DNA of 12,551 nucleotides from positions 1 through 12,551 of the forward strand of contig JBKGZW010000086.1 in NCBI GenBank assembly GCA_046543225.1. Reading direction: 5' to 3'. Source of the stretch: SKKL01 sp046543225 (GTDB lineage Bacteria; Actinomycetota; Acidimicrobiia; Acidimicrobiales; SKKL01). Below, in pieces: positions 6,136-12,551 of this stretch; the stretch's first letter is position 1, and the number at the start of each line of letters is the position of its first letter. A program made the position numbers and the translations under genes. Under the pieces are notes generated by a model. That model did no database searches. It worked only from the letters and a program-made list of their open reading frames with translations, and was not told the DNA's origin.

Positions 6136-6733
6136 GGACCTCAGCCTCGACCACGATCTCGCCGGCCTCGGCGAACACGAGTGTGATCTCGATGGTTTCA
6201 CCGGCCTCGAGCGGTGCAACCAGGTCGAGGAGCATCACGTGGTAGCCGCCCGGTTCCAGCACGACGGTCTCACCGGCCGGAACGGCGATCTCATCGACCT
6301 CCTTCATGGTCATCATGCCGCCGCTGTCTTCCCCAGACGAGCCTGCGCCTTCCCCGTGGGCAGCAGTGGTCGAGGTGTCGGCGTCGCCCCCGGCCATCGA
6401 GGTCTCATGGAGCTCGACGGTGCCGGCGATCGACGCGTCGATCAACACGTCGACCAGCGCATCGTCGGTGTCGCTGGGGTTCGTGATCTCCATGTAGGCC
6501 GCGCCAGCGGTGACCGCCGCAGGGGAACGACGTGCCCACACCGCCTCGACCCCGATCTCCTCCGTCGCGGCTGCCTCGGTCGTGGACGTGGCGGACGTCG
6601 CCGACGTCGTGGTCGTCGTTCCGCCAGCGGCACTGTCGTCATCGTCGCCACAACCGGCGAGGCCCACGGTGGCGCTGAGTGCGAGCGCCATCGGCACTGC
6701 CAGTAGACGGCGGGAACGGGTGTGCTGGTTCAT
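6119..6733 (-). CDS. PCuAC-type copper chaperone lipoprotein
   Basis: This 204-residue lipoprotein has signal residues 1-27 with lipobox LAGC and lipidated Cys28, then a Thr/Ser/Ala-rich linker (35-58), then the PCuAC (DUF461) beta-barrel: VWARRSPAAVTAGAAYMEI (65-83), VELHET (106-111), MMTMKEV (140-146) and GGYHVMLLDL (162-171). PCuAC proteins bind Cu(I) outside the membrane through His-Met ligands and pass it to the CuA site of cytochrome c oxidase together with SCO1. His109, Met143 (or 140/141), His165 and Met167 fit the H...M...HxM motif. The loop between the first His and Met is lengthened (113-139), Gly/Ser-rich, with one extra His (126). It follows the SCO1 gene by 7 bases, and its AGGAG overlaps the SCO1 stop. 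It overlaps the next gene by 17 bases. Confidence 0.9.
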   Translation of the reverse strand: MNQHTRSRRLLAVPMALALSATVGLAGCGDDDDSAAGGTTTTTSATSATSTTEAAATEEIGVEAVWARRSPAAVTAGAAYMEITNPSDTDDALVDVLIDASIAGTVELHETSMAGGDADTSTTAAHGEGAGSSGEDSGGMMTMKEVDEIAVPAGETVVLEPGGYHVMLLDLVAPLEAGETIEITLVFAEAGEIVVEAEVHDTAP

Positions 6734-6737
6734 CGCT

Positions 6738-6742
6738 CTCCT
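6738..6742 (-). promoter_or_regulatory. Ribosome site overlapping the SCO1 stop codon
   Basis: On the minus strand TAGGAGAGCGATG combines the SCO1 stop (TAG, 6743-6741), AGGAG (6742-6738) and the PCuAC ATG (6733). This fixes the PCuAC start and suggests that ribosomes finishing SCO1 reinitiate there. Confidence 0.7.
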
Positions 6743-7406
6743 AGAGAAGGGTCGTCAGGTCCTCGGTCATCTGTTCGCTGTCGAACCCGAACGGCCACTC
6801 GACGACGACCGTGCCGGTTTCGTCCACCACGTAGGTCACCGCTGAATGCGACACCTCGTAGCTCATGTCGCCCGGCTCGTGCTCGGCGACCTCGTATCGG
6901 ACGTCGAACGCGTCCGCCGCTTCTTCGAGAGCTGCAGCATCAGGGGCGTGGATCGCGAGAGGGGAGTCGAAGAACGAGCCGAGGTATGCCGAGAGGACCT
7001 CGGGAGTGTCTCGTTCGGGATCGACCGTCACCATCCCGACCGTCACCCTGTCGGCTAGGTCCGGAGGAAGGTCGTTCACCGCCACGCTGATGTCGCTCAT
7101 CGTCGTCGGGCAGATGTCCGGACACGACGTGTAGCCGAAGTACACCAAGTACAGCTCGCCCTCGGGGGCCTTCATGGGCAGCGGACGCGGTTCCGGCGAA
7201 GACACGTCGACCAACTCGACGTCGGCGACCTCGAGCGCAGGGGTACGCACCACGCCGAGCATCGCCGCCTCGTCGCCGTCGTCAGAACCGCACGACACCA
7301 ACGACAAGAGCCCGCACGCCAAGATCGCCGCCAAGAGCCCTGGGGCCACCGACAGCGAGCGGAAGCGTCGGTGAGCATCCCGTTCGAACATCACGAGCCA
7401 CACCAT
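6741..7406 (-). CDS. SCO1/SenC/PrrC family copper chaperone lipoprotein
   Basis: This 221-residue thioredoxin-fold protein helps assemble the CuA centre of cytochrome c oxidase. Residues 18-38 form a hydrophobic signal with lipobox LVSC and lipidated Cys39. The fold shows LYLVYFGYTSCPDICPTTM (85-103), carrying the copper-binding Cys95-x-x-x-Cys99, VTVDPERDTPEVL (126-138) and the copper ligand His187 in VSHSAVTYVVD (185-195). All three ligands are present, so it should be functional. I chose the ATG at 7406 over longer options because GAAAGG lies about 8 bases upstream and the signal peptide starts soon after; the ATG at 7391 is a possible alternative. It is the first gene of the copper set and is divergent from the xylose operon across 188 bases. 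Confidence 0.92.
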   Translation of the reverse strand: MVWLVMFERDAHRRFRSLSVAPGLLAAILACGLLSLVSCGSDDGDEAAMLGVVRTPALEVADVELVDVSSPEPRPLPMKAPEGELYLVYFGYTSCPDICPTTMSDISVAVNDLPPDLADRVTVGMVTVDPERDTPEVLSAYLGSFFDSPLAIHAPDAAALEEAADAFDVRYEVAEHEPGDMSYEVSHSAVTYVVDETGTVVVEWPFGFDSEQMTEDLTTLL

Positions 7407-7430
7407 AGCCACGCCTTTCGTCGGGCTCCC

Positions 7431-7444
7431 GGGACCAAAGTCCC
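7431..7444. promoter_or_regulatory. Small hairpin in the SCO1 leader
   Basis: GGGAC-CAAA-GTCCC is a perfect 5-base stem with a 4-base loop, 24 bases before the SCO1 start. It may be part of the leader or an operator. No recognisable copper-regulator (CsoR) box was found in this gap. The hairpin could be chance. Confidence 0.22.
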
Positions 7445-7573
7445 AACATGAGTCCTGATTTCCGGGCTGCCACGAGCTAGCGGCGAGCCGCCTCGAGACT
7501 CGCTTTGGCGGAACGTCGGGCGGCGTCGCCAGGTGGCGTGCCCGCGCGCCGTGCACCGTGGCACCGACGACCT

Positions 7574-7594
7574 CATTTGTTTAGTATCCGAACG
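7574..7594 (+). promoter_or_regulatory. Probable leaderless promoter of the xylose operon
   Basis: ATTTGTTTAGTATCCGAACG is a conspicuous AT-rich patch in GC-rich surroundings. TAGTAT (7582-7587) fits an actinobacterial -10 box (TANNNT), and only 7 bases separate it from the ATG at 7595, so transcription would begin at or next to the start codon. No convincing -35 box is seen. The TTTAGT half-site resembles halves of ROK/XylR operators, which would allow autoregulation; a full palindrome is not present. Confidence 0.5.
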
Positions 7595-8743
7595 ATGGCC
7601 ATGCGGCTGCGAGCACATCCACCTCGGCGACCCACCTTGGCGCTGGCGGACCTACGTCGTCACCACCTGTCGGTCGTGCTCGAGCACCTCGTGCACAACG
7701 GTCCCCGGTCGCGAGCTGCGCTCGCCGATGAGGTCGGGCTCACCAAGGCCACGATCTCTGCCCTCGTCACCGATCTCCTGTCGCGGGAGCTCGTGCAGGA
7801 GCGTGGGCCGGTGGCCGGTGGCATCGGTCGACCGGGCATCGATGTCTGCGTGTCGACCACGGTGGTGGCCATCGGCCTCCAGGTCGATGCAGACGGTGTC
7901 GCTGCGTGCGTGGTCGACCTGGCGGGCACCCTCCGCAGCAGGCATCGCAGCGATGGCGACCATCGCGACCTCGCGCCCGGCCGCGTCCTGGGACGGCTCG
8001 CAGACGTCGCGGCAGCTGCGATGGCCGACATCGAGGAGGCGGGTCTGTGGTGCGCCGGTGGGGCGCTGGCGGTTCCGGGCCTCGTCGCCCCCGCCACCGG
8101 TGCGCTGTTCGTGGCCCCCAACCTGCACTGGCTCGACGTCGACCTCACCTCGCCCCAACACGCCATGGGGCTGCCGCCGACCTTGCCCGTCGGTGTCGAC
8201 AACGAAGCGAACCTCGGAGCGCTCGCTGAGCTGCGCCACGGCGCCGGTCGCAGCGCGTCGTCGTTCGTGTACGTCTCGGGAGGCGTGGGGATCGGCGCTG
8301 GCCTCGTCATCGGTGGTCGCGTGATCCGTGGCTCCCACGGGTTCGCCGGCGAGTTGGGACACGTGGTCGTCGACCCGTCCGGTCGGTCCTGCGCGTGCGG
8401 GGCACGCGGGTGCCTCGAGACGATCGTCGGTGCGGGTCGCCGTGCAAGCAGGCCACGGCGAGCAGATGCGCTCGCCGTGGCGCTGCGCAACGTGGTGCAC
8501 CTCATCGACCCCGAGGCGATCGTGCTCGGAGGTACCTTGGCTGACGACGCAGACGACCTGGCTCCGATGGTGGCGGAGCGATTGCGCGAGCAGACCCTCG
8601 GCGGGCGATGGCGTCCGTGCTCGGTGGTGCGCTCCTCGTTGGGCGTCGACGCGGCCCTGGTGGGTGCGGCGACCATCGCGCTCGACGAGGTCATCGCCGA
8701 CCCGACCATCGTGCCCATCGACCCGGTCACCCAGACCGCGTGA
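7595..8743 (+). CDS. ROK-family transcriptional regulator (XylR/NagC type)
   Basis: This 382-residue protein is probably a xylose-responsive repressor of the operon it heads. A winged helix-turn-helix covers 23-80 (LVHNGPRSRAALADEVGLTK at 32-51, then ATISALVTDLL). The sugar-kinase-like ROK domain follows: VPGLVAPATG (160-169), VDNEANLGAL (201-210) with the Asp at the kinase catalytic position, SGGVGIGAGLVIGG (228-241), GFAGELGHVVVDPSG (249-263), and zinc motif CACGARGC (266-273) with His256. Between GCLE and IVLGG only about 33 residues remain where relatives usually have about 65, and the segment GAGRRASRPRRA is basic and unlike the family, so a helical piece seems lost in frame. Whether it still binds sugar is doubtful. 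I start at ATG 7595 because a -10-like box sits 7 bases upstream. The stop is 16 bases from xylA. Confidence 0.86.
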   Translation: MAMRLRAHPPRRPTLALADLRRHHLSVVLEHLVHNGPRSRAALADEVGLTKATISALVTDLLSRELVQERGPVAGGIGRPGIDVCVSTTVVAIGLQVDADGVAACVVDLAGTLRSRHRSDGDHRDLAPGRVLGRLADVAAAAMADIEEAGLWCAGGALAVPGLVAPATGALFVAPNLHWLDVDLTSPQHAMGLPPTLPVGVDNEANLGALAELRHGAGRSASSFVYVSGGVGIGAGLVIGGRVIRGSHGFAGELGHVVVDPSGRSCACGARGCLETIVGAGRRASRPRRADALAVALRNVVHLIDPEAIVLGGTLADDADDLAPMVAERLREQTLGGRWRPCSVVRSSLGVDAALVGAATIALDEVIADPTIVPIDPVTQTA

Positions 8744-8747
8744 AACC

Positions 8748-8752
8748 GGAGG
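8748..8752 (+). promoter_or_regulatory. xylA ribosome binding site
   Basis: GGAGG lies 7 bases before the ATG at 8760 and fixes that start. An out-of-frame ATG at 8755 makes only a two-codon frame (ATGCCATGA) whose stop overlaps the true start. Confidence 0.75.
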
Positions 8753-8759
8753 CCATGCC

Positions 8760-9908
8760 ATGACCGACCACCTCACACCCCGCCCGGAGCACCGCTTCAC
8801 GTTCGGCCTCTGGACCGTCGGCAACCCCGGCCGCGATCCGTTCGGCCACGAGACCCGCGCCCCCTTGGACCCTGTCGACACCGTGCACCGCTTGGCCGAG
8901 CTGGGCGCCTACGGCGTGAACTTCCACGACGACGACCTCGTTCCGCCCGGGTCGTCGGCCCAGGAGCGCGACGCCGTCGTGAAGCGATTCCGCTCCGCGC
9001 TCGACGAGACCGGAATGAAGGTGCCGATGGCCACGACGAACCTGTTCTCGCGACCGGTGTTCAAAGAGGGTGCCTTCACCGCCAACGATCCCGACGTGCG
9101 CCGTTTCGCCGTGCGCAAGACGCTCGACGCCATCGACCTCGGTGCCGAGCTGGGCGCCGGCGTGTACGTGATGTGGGGCGGCCGTGAGGGCGTGGAGGCC
9201 GATGCCGCCAAGGACGTCCGGCTCGCTCTCGACCGGTACAAGGAGGCCGTCGACCTGTGCTGTGAGCACATCGTGGAGCGCGGCTACGACCTGCGCATCG
9301 CGCTCGAGCCCAAGCCCAACGAACCCCGTGGCGACCTCCTCCTGCCCACGGTCGGCCACGCCCTCGCCTTCATCGGCGAGCTGGAGCGGCCCGAGATGGT
9401 CGGGCTCAACCCGGAGTTCGCCCACGAGACGATGTCGGGTCTGAACGTCACGCACGCGGTGGCCCAGGCGCTGTGGCAGGGGAAGCTGTTCCACATCGAT
9501 CTGAACGCCCAGCGCATCGGCAAGTTCGACCAGGACTTCCGGTTCGGCTCCGAGGGCATCCGCGACGCCTTCTACCTGGTGCGACTGCTCGAGGACTCAG
9601 GCTGGGACGGCATGCGCCACTTCGACGCCCACGCCTACCGAACCGAGGACGCCGAAGGCGTGTGGGACTTCGCCCGCGGGTGCATGCGCACGTACCTGCT
9701 CCTGAAGGACAAGGCCGCGCGGATGCGCGACGACCCCGAGATCCAGGAGGCGCTCGAGGCCGCCCAGGCGCACCGCCTGGCCGAACCCACCGGGTCGCTC
9801 GCCGACGTGCGGTCTGCCTCGCTCGACGAGGACGCGCTCGCGTCTCAGGGGTACGGGCACGAGCGGCTCGACCAGCTCGTCACCGAGCTGCTCCTCGGCG
9901 TCCGCTGA
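8760..9908 (+). CDS. xylA: Xylose isomerase
   Basis: This 382-residue cytosolic TIM-barrel enzyme converts D-xylose to D-xylulose using two divalent metals. Length and sequence are of the short actinobacterial class. Active-site residues can be followed: NFHDDDL (54-60) with catalytic His56, MWGGREG (138-144), ALEPKPNEPRGD (181-192) with Glu183 and Lys185, GLNPEFAHETM (215-225) with Glu219 and His222, HIDLN (245-249) with Asp247, KFDQDFRFG (255-263) with Asp257, and HFDAHAYRTED (287-297) with Asp289. The last motif differs from the HFD(F/Y)KP-RTED of well-studied Streptomyces and Arthrobacter enzymes, but the metal Asp is kept. All key residues are present, so it should be active. It follows the ROK gene by 16 bases, and its TGA overlaps the xylB ATG by one base (TGATG). 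Confidence 0.96.
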   Translation: MTDHLTPRPEHRFTFGLWTVGNPGRDPFGHETRAPLDPVDTVHRLAELGAYGVNFHDDDLVPPGSSAQERDAVVKRFRSALDETGMKVPMATTNLFSRPVFKEGAFTANDPDVRRFAVRKTLDAIDLGAELGAGVYVMWGGREGVEADAAKDVRLALDRYKEAVDLCCEHIVERGYDLRIALEPKPNEPRGDLLLPTVGHALAFIGELERPEMVGLNPEFAHETMSGLNVTHAVAQALWQGKLFHIDLNAQRIGKFDQDFRFGSEGIRDAFYLVRLLEDSGWDGMRHFDAHAYRTEDAEGVWDFARGCMRTYLLLKDKAARMRDDPEIQEALEAAQAHRLAEPTGSLADVRSASLDEDALASQGYGHERLDQLVTELLLGVR

Positions 9909-11386
9909 TGCCGCTGGTCGCCGGGGTCGACTCGTCGACCTCTGCGTGCAAGATCGAGGTCCGCGACGCCGACAGCGGCGAACTCGTCGCGTCGGGCCGA
10001 GCCTCGCACCCGCCCACCACGCCGCCGCGCAGCGAGCAGCGGCCGGCGGACTGGTGGTCCGCGTTCGAGGAGGCCTGCGAACAGGCAGGGGTCCTGGGGT
10101 CGCACCGTCCGGACGCGATCGCGGTCGCCGGTCAGCAGCACGGCCTGGTCGTGGTCGACGAAGCCGGCGATGTGCTCCGTCCGGCCAAGCTCTGGAACGA
10201 CACCGAGTCGGCCCCCGACGCGGCCGACCTCGTCGAGCGCCTCGGCGCAGGCGTGTGGGCCCAGGCCTGCGGGAGCGTCCCGGTGCCGAGCTTCACCATC
10301 ACGAAGTTGCACTGGTTGCGGCGCACCGAACCCGAGGTCTTCGCACAGGTCGCACAGATCCTGCTGCCCCACGACTGGCTCACCGCGCAGCTCACGGGTG
10401 GCTTCACCACGGACCGAGGCGATGCGTCCGGTACCGGCTGGTGGTCGCCCGCCGAGGAGCGGTACCGCACCGACCTGTTGGACCTGGTCGACGACTCCGT
10501 GTCCTGGGAACCGATGCTGCCCGAGGTCCTCGGCCCGGACGACCAGGCGGGCACGTGGTCGGCCGTGGGTGCGATCGTCGCGCCGGGCACCGGCGACAAC
10601 ATGGCGGCCGCGCTCGGACTCGGCCTGCGCCCGGGTGACGTGGCGCTCAGCCTGGGCACGAGCGGCACCGCCTTCGCCGTGTCGGAGCGCCCGGCCACCG
10701 ACCCCACCGGTACGGTCGCCGGGTTCGCTGCGGCCGACGGGCGCTACCTGCCGCTGGTCTGCACCCTCAACGCCACCAAGGCCAGCGACGCTGTGGCCCG
10801 CCTGCTCGGCGTCGACCACGCCGAGCTGGACCGGCTGGCCCTCGCCGCCGAGCCGGGCGCCGGCGGGCTCGTCCTGGTCCCGCACCTCGACGGTGAGCGC
10901 ACACCGAACCGTCCCGACGCCACCGGCACCCTGACCGGCATCCGCTCCGACGTGACCCGGGAGCAGTTGGCGCGGGCCGCGTTCGAGGGCGTGGTGTGCA
11001 ACCTGCTCGCCGGTGCCGACCACCTCGCCGAGTGGACGGAGCCGACCCCCGACGGGCGCGTCGTCCTCGTCGGCGGCGGTGCCCGCAGCGCCGCCTACCG
11101 ACAGGTCGTCGCCGACCTCACCGGGCGTTGCGTGCACGTCCCGTCGGAGGACGAGCTGGTGGCCCGCGGCGCAGCCGTCCAGGCGGCGGCGGTGCTCAGC
11201 GGCCACAGCACCACGGCGGTCGCCGAGGCATGGGTGAGCGGCACCGACGCGGTCGTCGAACCGGTACCGGGGACTGCCGGCGACGAGGTCCGGGGCGCTT
11301 ACGCCGAAGCGATGGTCGCTCGCCACGCCGCCGACGCCGGACACACCACGACCCTCGAGCTGGAAGGAACCCCCCATGGTCGCTGA
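9908..11386 (+). CDS. xylB: Xylulokinase
   Basis: This 492-residue FGGY-family kinase phosphorylates D-xylulose to D-xylulose 5-phosphate with ATP, feeding the pentose phosphate pathway. The N-terminal ATPase-fold domain shows GVDSSTSACKIEV (6-18), AGQQHGLV (74-81), AKLWNDTES (93-101) and PHDWLTAQLTGG (154-165). The general base sits in GTGDNMAAALG (227-237), Asp230 by alignment with E. coli Asp233. The phosphate-binding loop is LSLGTSGT (247-254). The C-terminal domain has LVPHLDGERTPNRPDATG (323-340), VLVGGGARS (386-394) and ARGAAVQAA (419-427). It is intact and of normal length. The ATG overlaps the xylA stop (TGATG), so translation is coupled. The last 11 bases overlap the start of the GH31 gene. 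Confidence 0.95.
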   Translation: MPLVAGVDSSTSACKIEVRDADSGELVASGRASHPPTTPPRSEQRPADWWSAFEEACEQAGVLGSHRPDAIAVAGQQHGLVVVDEAGDVLRPAKLWNDTESAPDAADLVERLGAGVWAQACGSVPVPSFTITKLHWLRRTEPEVFAQVAQILLPHDWLTAQLTGGFTTDRGDASGTGWWSPAEERYRTDLLDLVDDSVSWEPMLPEVLGPDDQAGTWSAVGAIVAPGTGDNMAAALGLGLRPGDVALSLGTSGTAFAVSERPATDPTGTVAGFAAADGRYLPLVCTLNATKASDAVARLLGVDHAELDRLALAAEPGAGGLVLVPHLDGERTPNRPDATGTLTGIRSDVTREQLARAAFEGVVCNLLAGADHLAEWTEPTPDGRVVLVGGGARSAAYRQVVADLTGRCVHVPSEDELVARGAAVQAAAVLSGHSTTAVAEAWVSGTDAVVEPVPGTAGDEVRGAYAEAMVARHAADAGHTTTLELEGTPHGR

Positions 11387-12551
11387 AGCCGTCACCGGCG
11401 CACCCGACGTCGAGCATCTGCAGACCCGCGCCATCGACGAACGATCGATCGCTCGCGGCTACGTCCGCAGCACCGAGGTGCAGGACATCTCGGCCGGGGG
11501 AATCGCGCTGCGCACCGTCGACGCGTGGTCCACCGGGCACACCGACTGGCTTGGCGCCGAGCGGTTCGAACCCGAGCAGACCTCCGGCGCCCTGCGCATC
11601 GACGTCGTCAGCGACGACGTTCTGCGCATCCGCTACCTCCCCGACGCCGACCACGTCGAGGAGGGCGAGCGCGACCTCGGCATCGTCGTGGGGTCGTTGC
11701 CCTCGCCGTCGAGCGTGGAGGTCGAGGGCACGACGCTGCGCACCCCGGCGATGGTGGTCGAGGTCGAGCTCCGGCCGTTCTCGGTGCGGGTCACGTCACC
11801 GGACGGCCTCGAGCGGTGCCGCATCAGCGGCCGCGAGAAGAACATGTGGGGGATGTGGGACACGCACTCGACGGGCGTGTCCCGCACCGCCCATGGCCGG
11901 ACACCCCTTGCCACCGAGACCTACGCCCTCCGCCCGGGTGAGGCCGTGTTCGGCTTCGGCGAGCAGTTCGGTCGGCTCAACAAGGTCGGCCAGACCGTCG
12001 ACGTCAACATGGTCGAGGCGGTCGGGACGACGACGCCTCGGGCCTACAAGAACATCCCGTTCTTCTGGACCACCGGTGGCTACGGCGTCTTCTGGAACAC
12101 CACGGGACGCATGACCGCGTGGATCGGCAGCCGCAATGCCGCCGACGTCCAGATCGCAGCGGAGGACGAGCAGCTCGACACCTACGTGTTCGTGGGCGAT
12201 CCCAAGACGATCCTCGACCGTTACACGACGCTCACCGGCAAGGCCCACGTGCCGCCGGACTGGAGCTTCGGCTGGTGGCAGTCCAAGATCAGCTACAAGG
12301 CCGCCGACGAGGTCCTCGACGTCGTCCGCCGCCACCGCGCAGCCGACCTGCCGATGGATGTCATCCACCTCGACACCTTCTGGTTCAGTGAGGACTGGCG
12401 CAACGACCTGACCTTCTCCGAGGAGCGCTTCCCCGACCCGGCCGGGTTCCTCGCCGAGCTGCGCGACATGGGGGTGCACACGTGCCTGTGGCAGCTGCCG
12501 TACATCCCCGAGGGCTCCCCGTTGTTCGACGAGCTCGCTGAGGCCGGCGCC
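11376..12551 (+). CDS. GH31 alpha-xylosidase (YicI-like), 3' end outside the window
   Basis: The first 392 residues of a glycoside hydrolase family 31 enzyme run off the right edge, without any stop. The N-terminal beta-sandwich (about 70-290) carries FGFGEQFGRL (192-201), RAYKNIPFFWTTGGYGVFWN (222-241) and DRYTTLTG (281-288). The barrel begins with PPDWSFGWWQSK (293-304) and LPMDVIHLDTFWF (325-337), then FPDPAGFLAELRDMGV (352-367). These closely resemble E. coli YicI alpha-xylosidase (HFDCFW at the same place), and YKNIPF and the HxDxFW pattern favour alpha-xylosidase over alpha-glucosidase. The catalytic nucleophile and acid lie downstream and cannot be checked. There is no signal peptide, so it acts in the cytosol on imported oligosaccharides such as isoprimeverose. 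The ATG at 11376 has AAGGA about 8 bases upstream and overlaps xylB by 11 bases. Confidence 0.93.
   Translation, partial: MVAEAVTGAPDVEHLQTRAIDERSIARGYVRSTEVQDISAGGIALRTVDAWSTGHTDWLGAERFEPEQTSGALRIDVVSDDVLRIRYLPDADHVEEGERDLGIVVGSLPSPSSVEVEGTTLRTPAMVVEVELRPFSVRVTSPDGLERCRISGREKNMWGMWDTHSTGVSRTAHGRTPLATETYALRPGEAVFGFGEQFGRLNKVGQTVDVNMVEAVGTTTPRAYKNIPFFWTTGGYGVFWNTTGRMTAWIGSRNAADVQIAAEDEQLDTYVFVGDPKTILDRYTTLTGKAHVPPDWSFGWWQSKISYKAADEVLDVVRRHRAADLPMDVIHLDTFWFSEDWRNDLTFSEERFPDPAGFLAELRDMGVHTCLWQLPYIPEGSPLFDELAEAGA

Noticed and set aside
7407..7594. Copper-sensing operator in the SCO1/xylose divergent region
   Set aside because: No CsoR-like or other known metal-regulator palindrome could be found; only a 5-base hairpin is present.
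9473..9907. N-terminal extension of xylulokinase inside xylA
   Set aside because: The frame is open upstream, but the added residues are Arg/Pro/Ala-rich; the FGGY fold starts at the ATG at 9908, which overlaps the xylA stop.
11796..12479. Minus-strand frame of 227 codons opposite the GH31 gene
   Set aside because: It is antisense to a strongly conserved GH31 coding region and has no motifs of its own.
1..12551. CRISPR arrays, tRNA or rRNA genes, insertion sequences, phage or toxin-antitoxin genes
   Set aside because: No regularly spaced repeats, cloverleaf sequences, transposase or integrase motifs, or paired small toxin-like genes were seen on either strand.

Overview
The window is GC-rich and compactly coded. 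Genes are separated by short gaps and overlaps, several start at GTG, and one promoter looks leaderless. Together with the short actinobacterial-type xylose isomerase, an SCO6745-family protein and lipoprotein electron-transport/copper genes, this points to a high-GC actinobacterium, perhaps an Acidimicrobiia-like one. That placement is inference; there is no rRNA or tRNA to anchor it.

Layout. From 1 to 7406 all intact genes but one lie on the minus strand. In transcription order from the right these are: a copper/cytochrome-oxidase set (SCO1-type lipoprotein 7406-6741, PCuAC-type lipoprotein 6733-6119, membrane-anchored cupredoxin-like protein 6135-5713); a scar region 5371-5712 holding a plus-strand fragment of a P-type ATPase; a beta-lactamase-fold serine hydrolase lipoprotein (5370-4201); an SCO6745-family protein (4154-3252); an HhH-GPD/endonuclease III-like protein (3169-2504); a CapA-like protein (1913-930); a DUF302 protein (786-391); and a shattered rtcB (394-169) whose remains overlap the DUF302 stop codon. 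The one plus-strand gene in this half is a small helical protein at 2104-2388, divergent from the CapA-like gene. It converges on the endonuclease gene, with a hairpin between their stops.

From 7595 to the right edge, a tight plus-strand operon runs ROK-family regulator, xylA, xylB and a GH31 alpha-xylosidase cut by the window end. The last three genes overlap or nearly touch. The logic is that GH31 releases xylose from alpha-xylosides such as xyloglucan oligosaccharides, XylA isomerises it to xylulose, XylB phosphorylates it for the pentose phosphate pathway, and the ROK protein is the likely xylose-responsive regulator. No sugar transporter lies in the window.

No CRISPR array, defence island, insertion sequence, phage gene or convincing new multigene system was found. 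The unusual content is two gene fossils (rtcB and a P-type ATPase) that keep only a few family motifs, a ROK regulator that looks short after its zinc motif, a cupredoxin-like protein without its copper histidine, and an endonuclease III relative without the catalytic lysine or iron-sulfur cluster.
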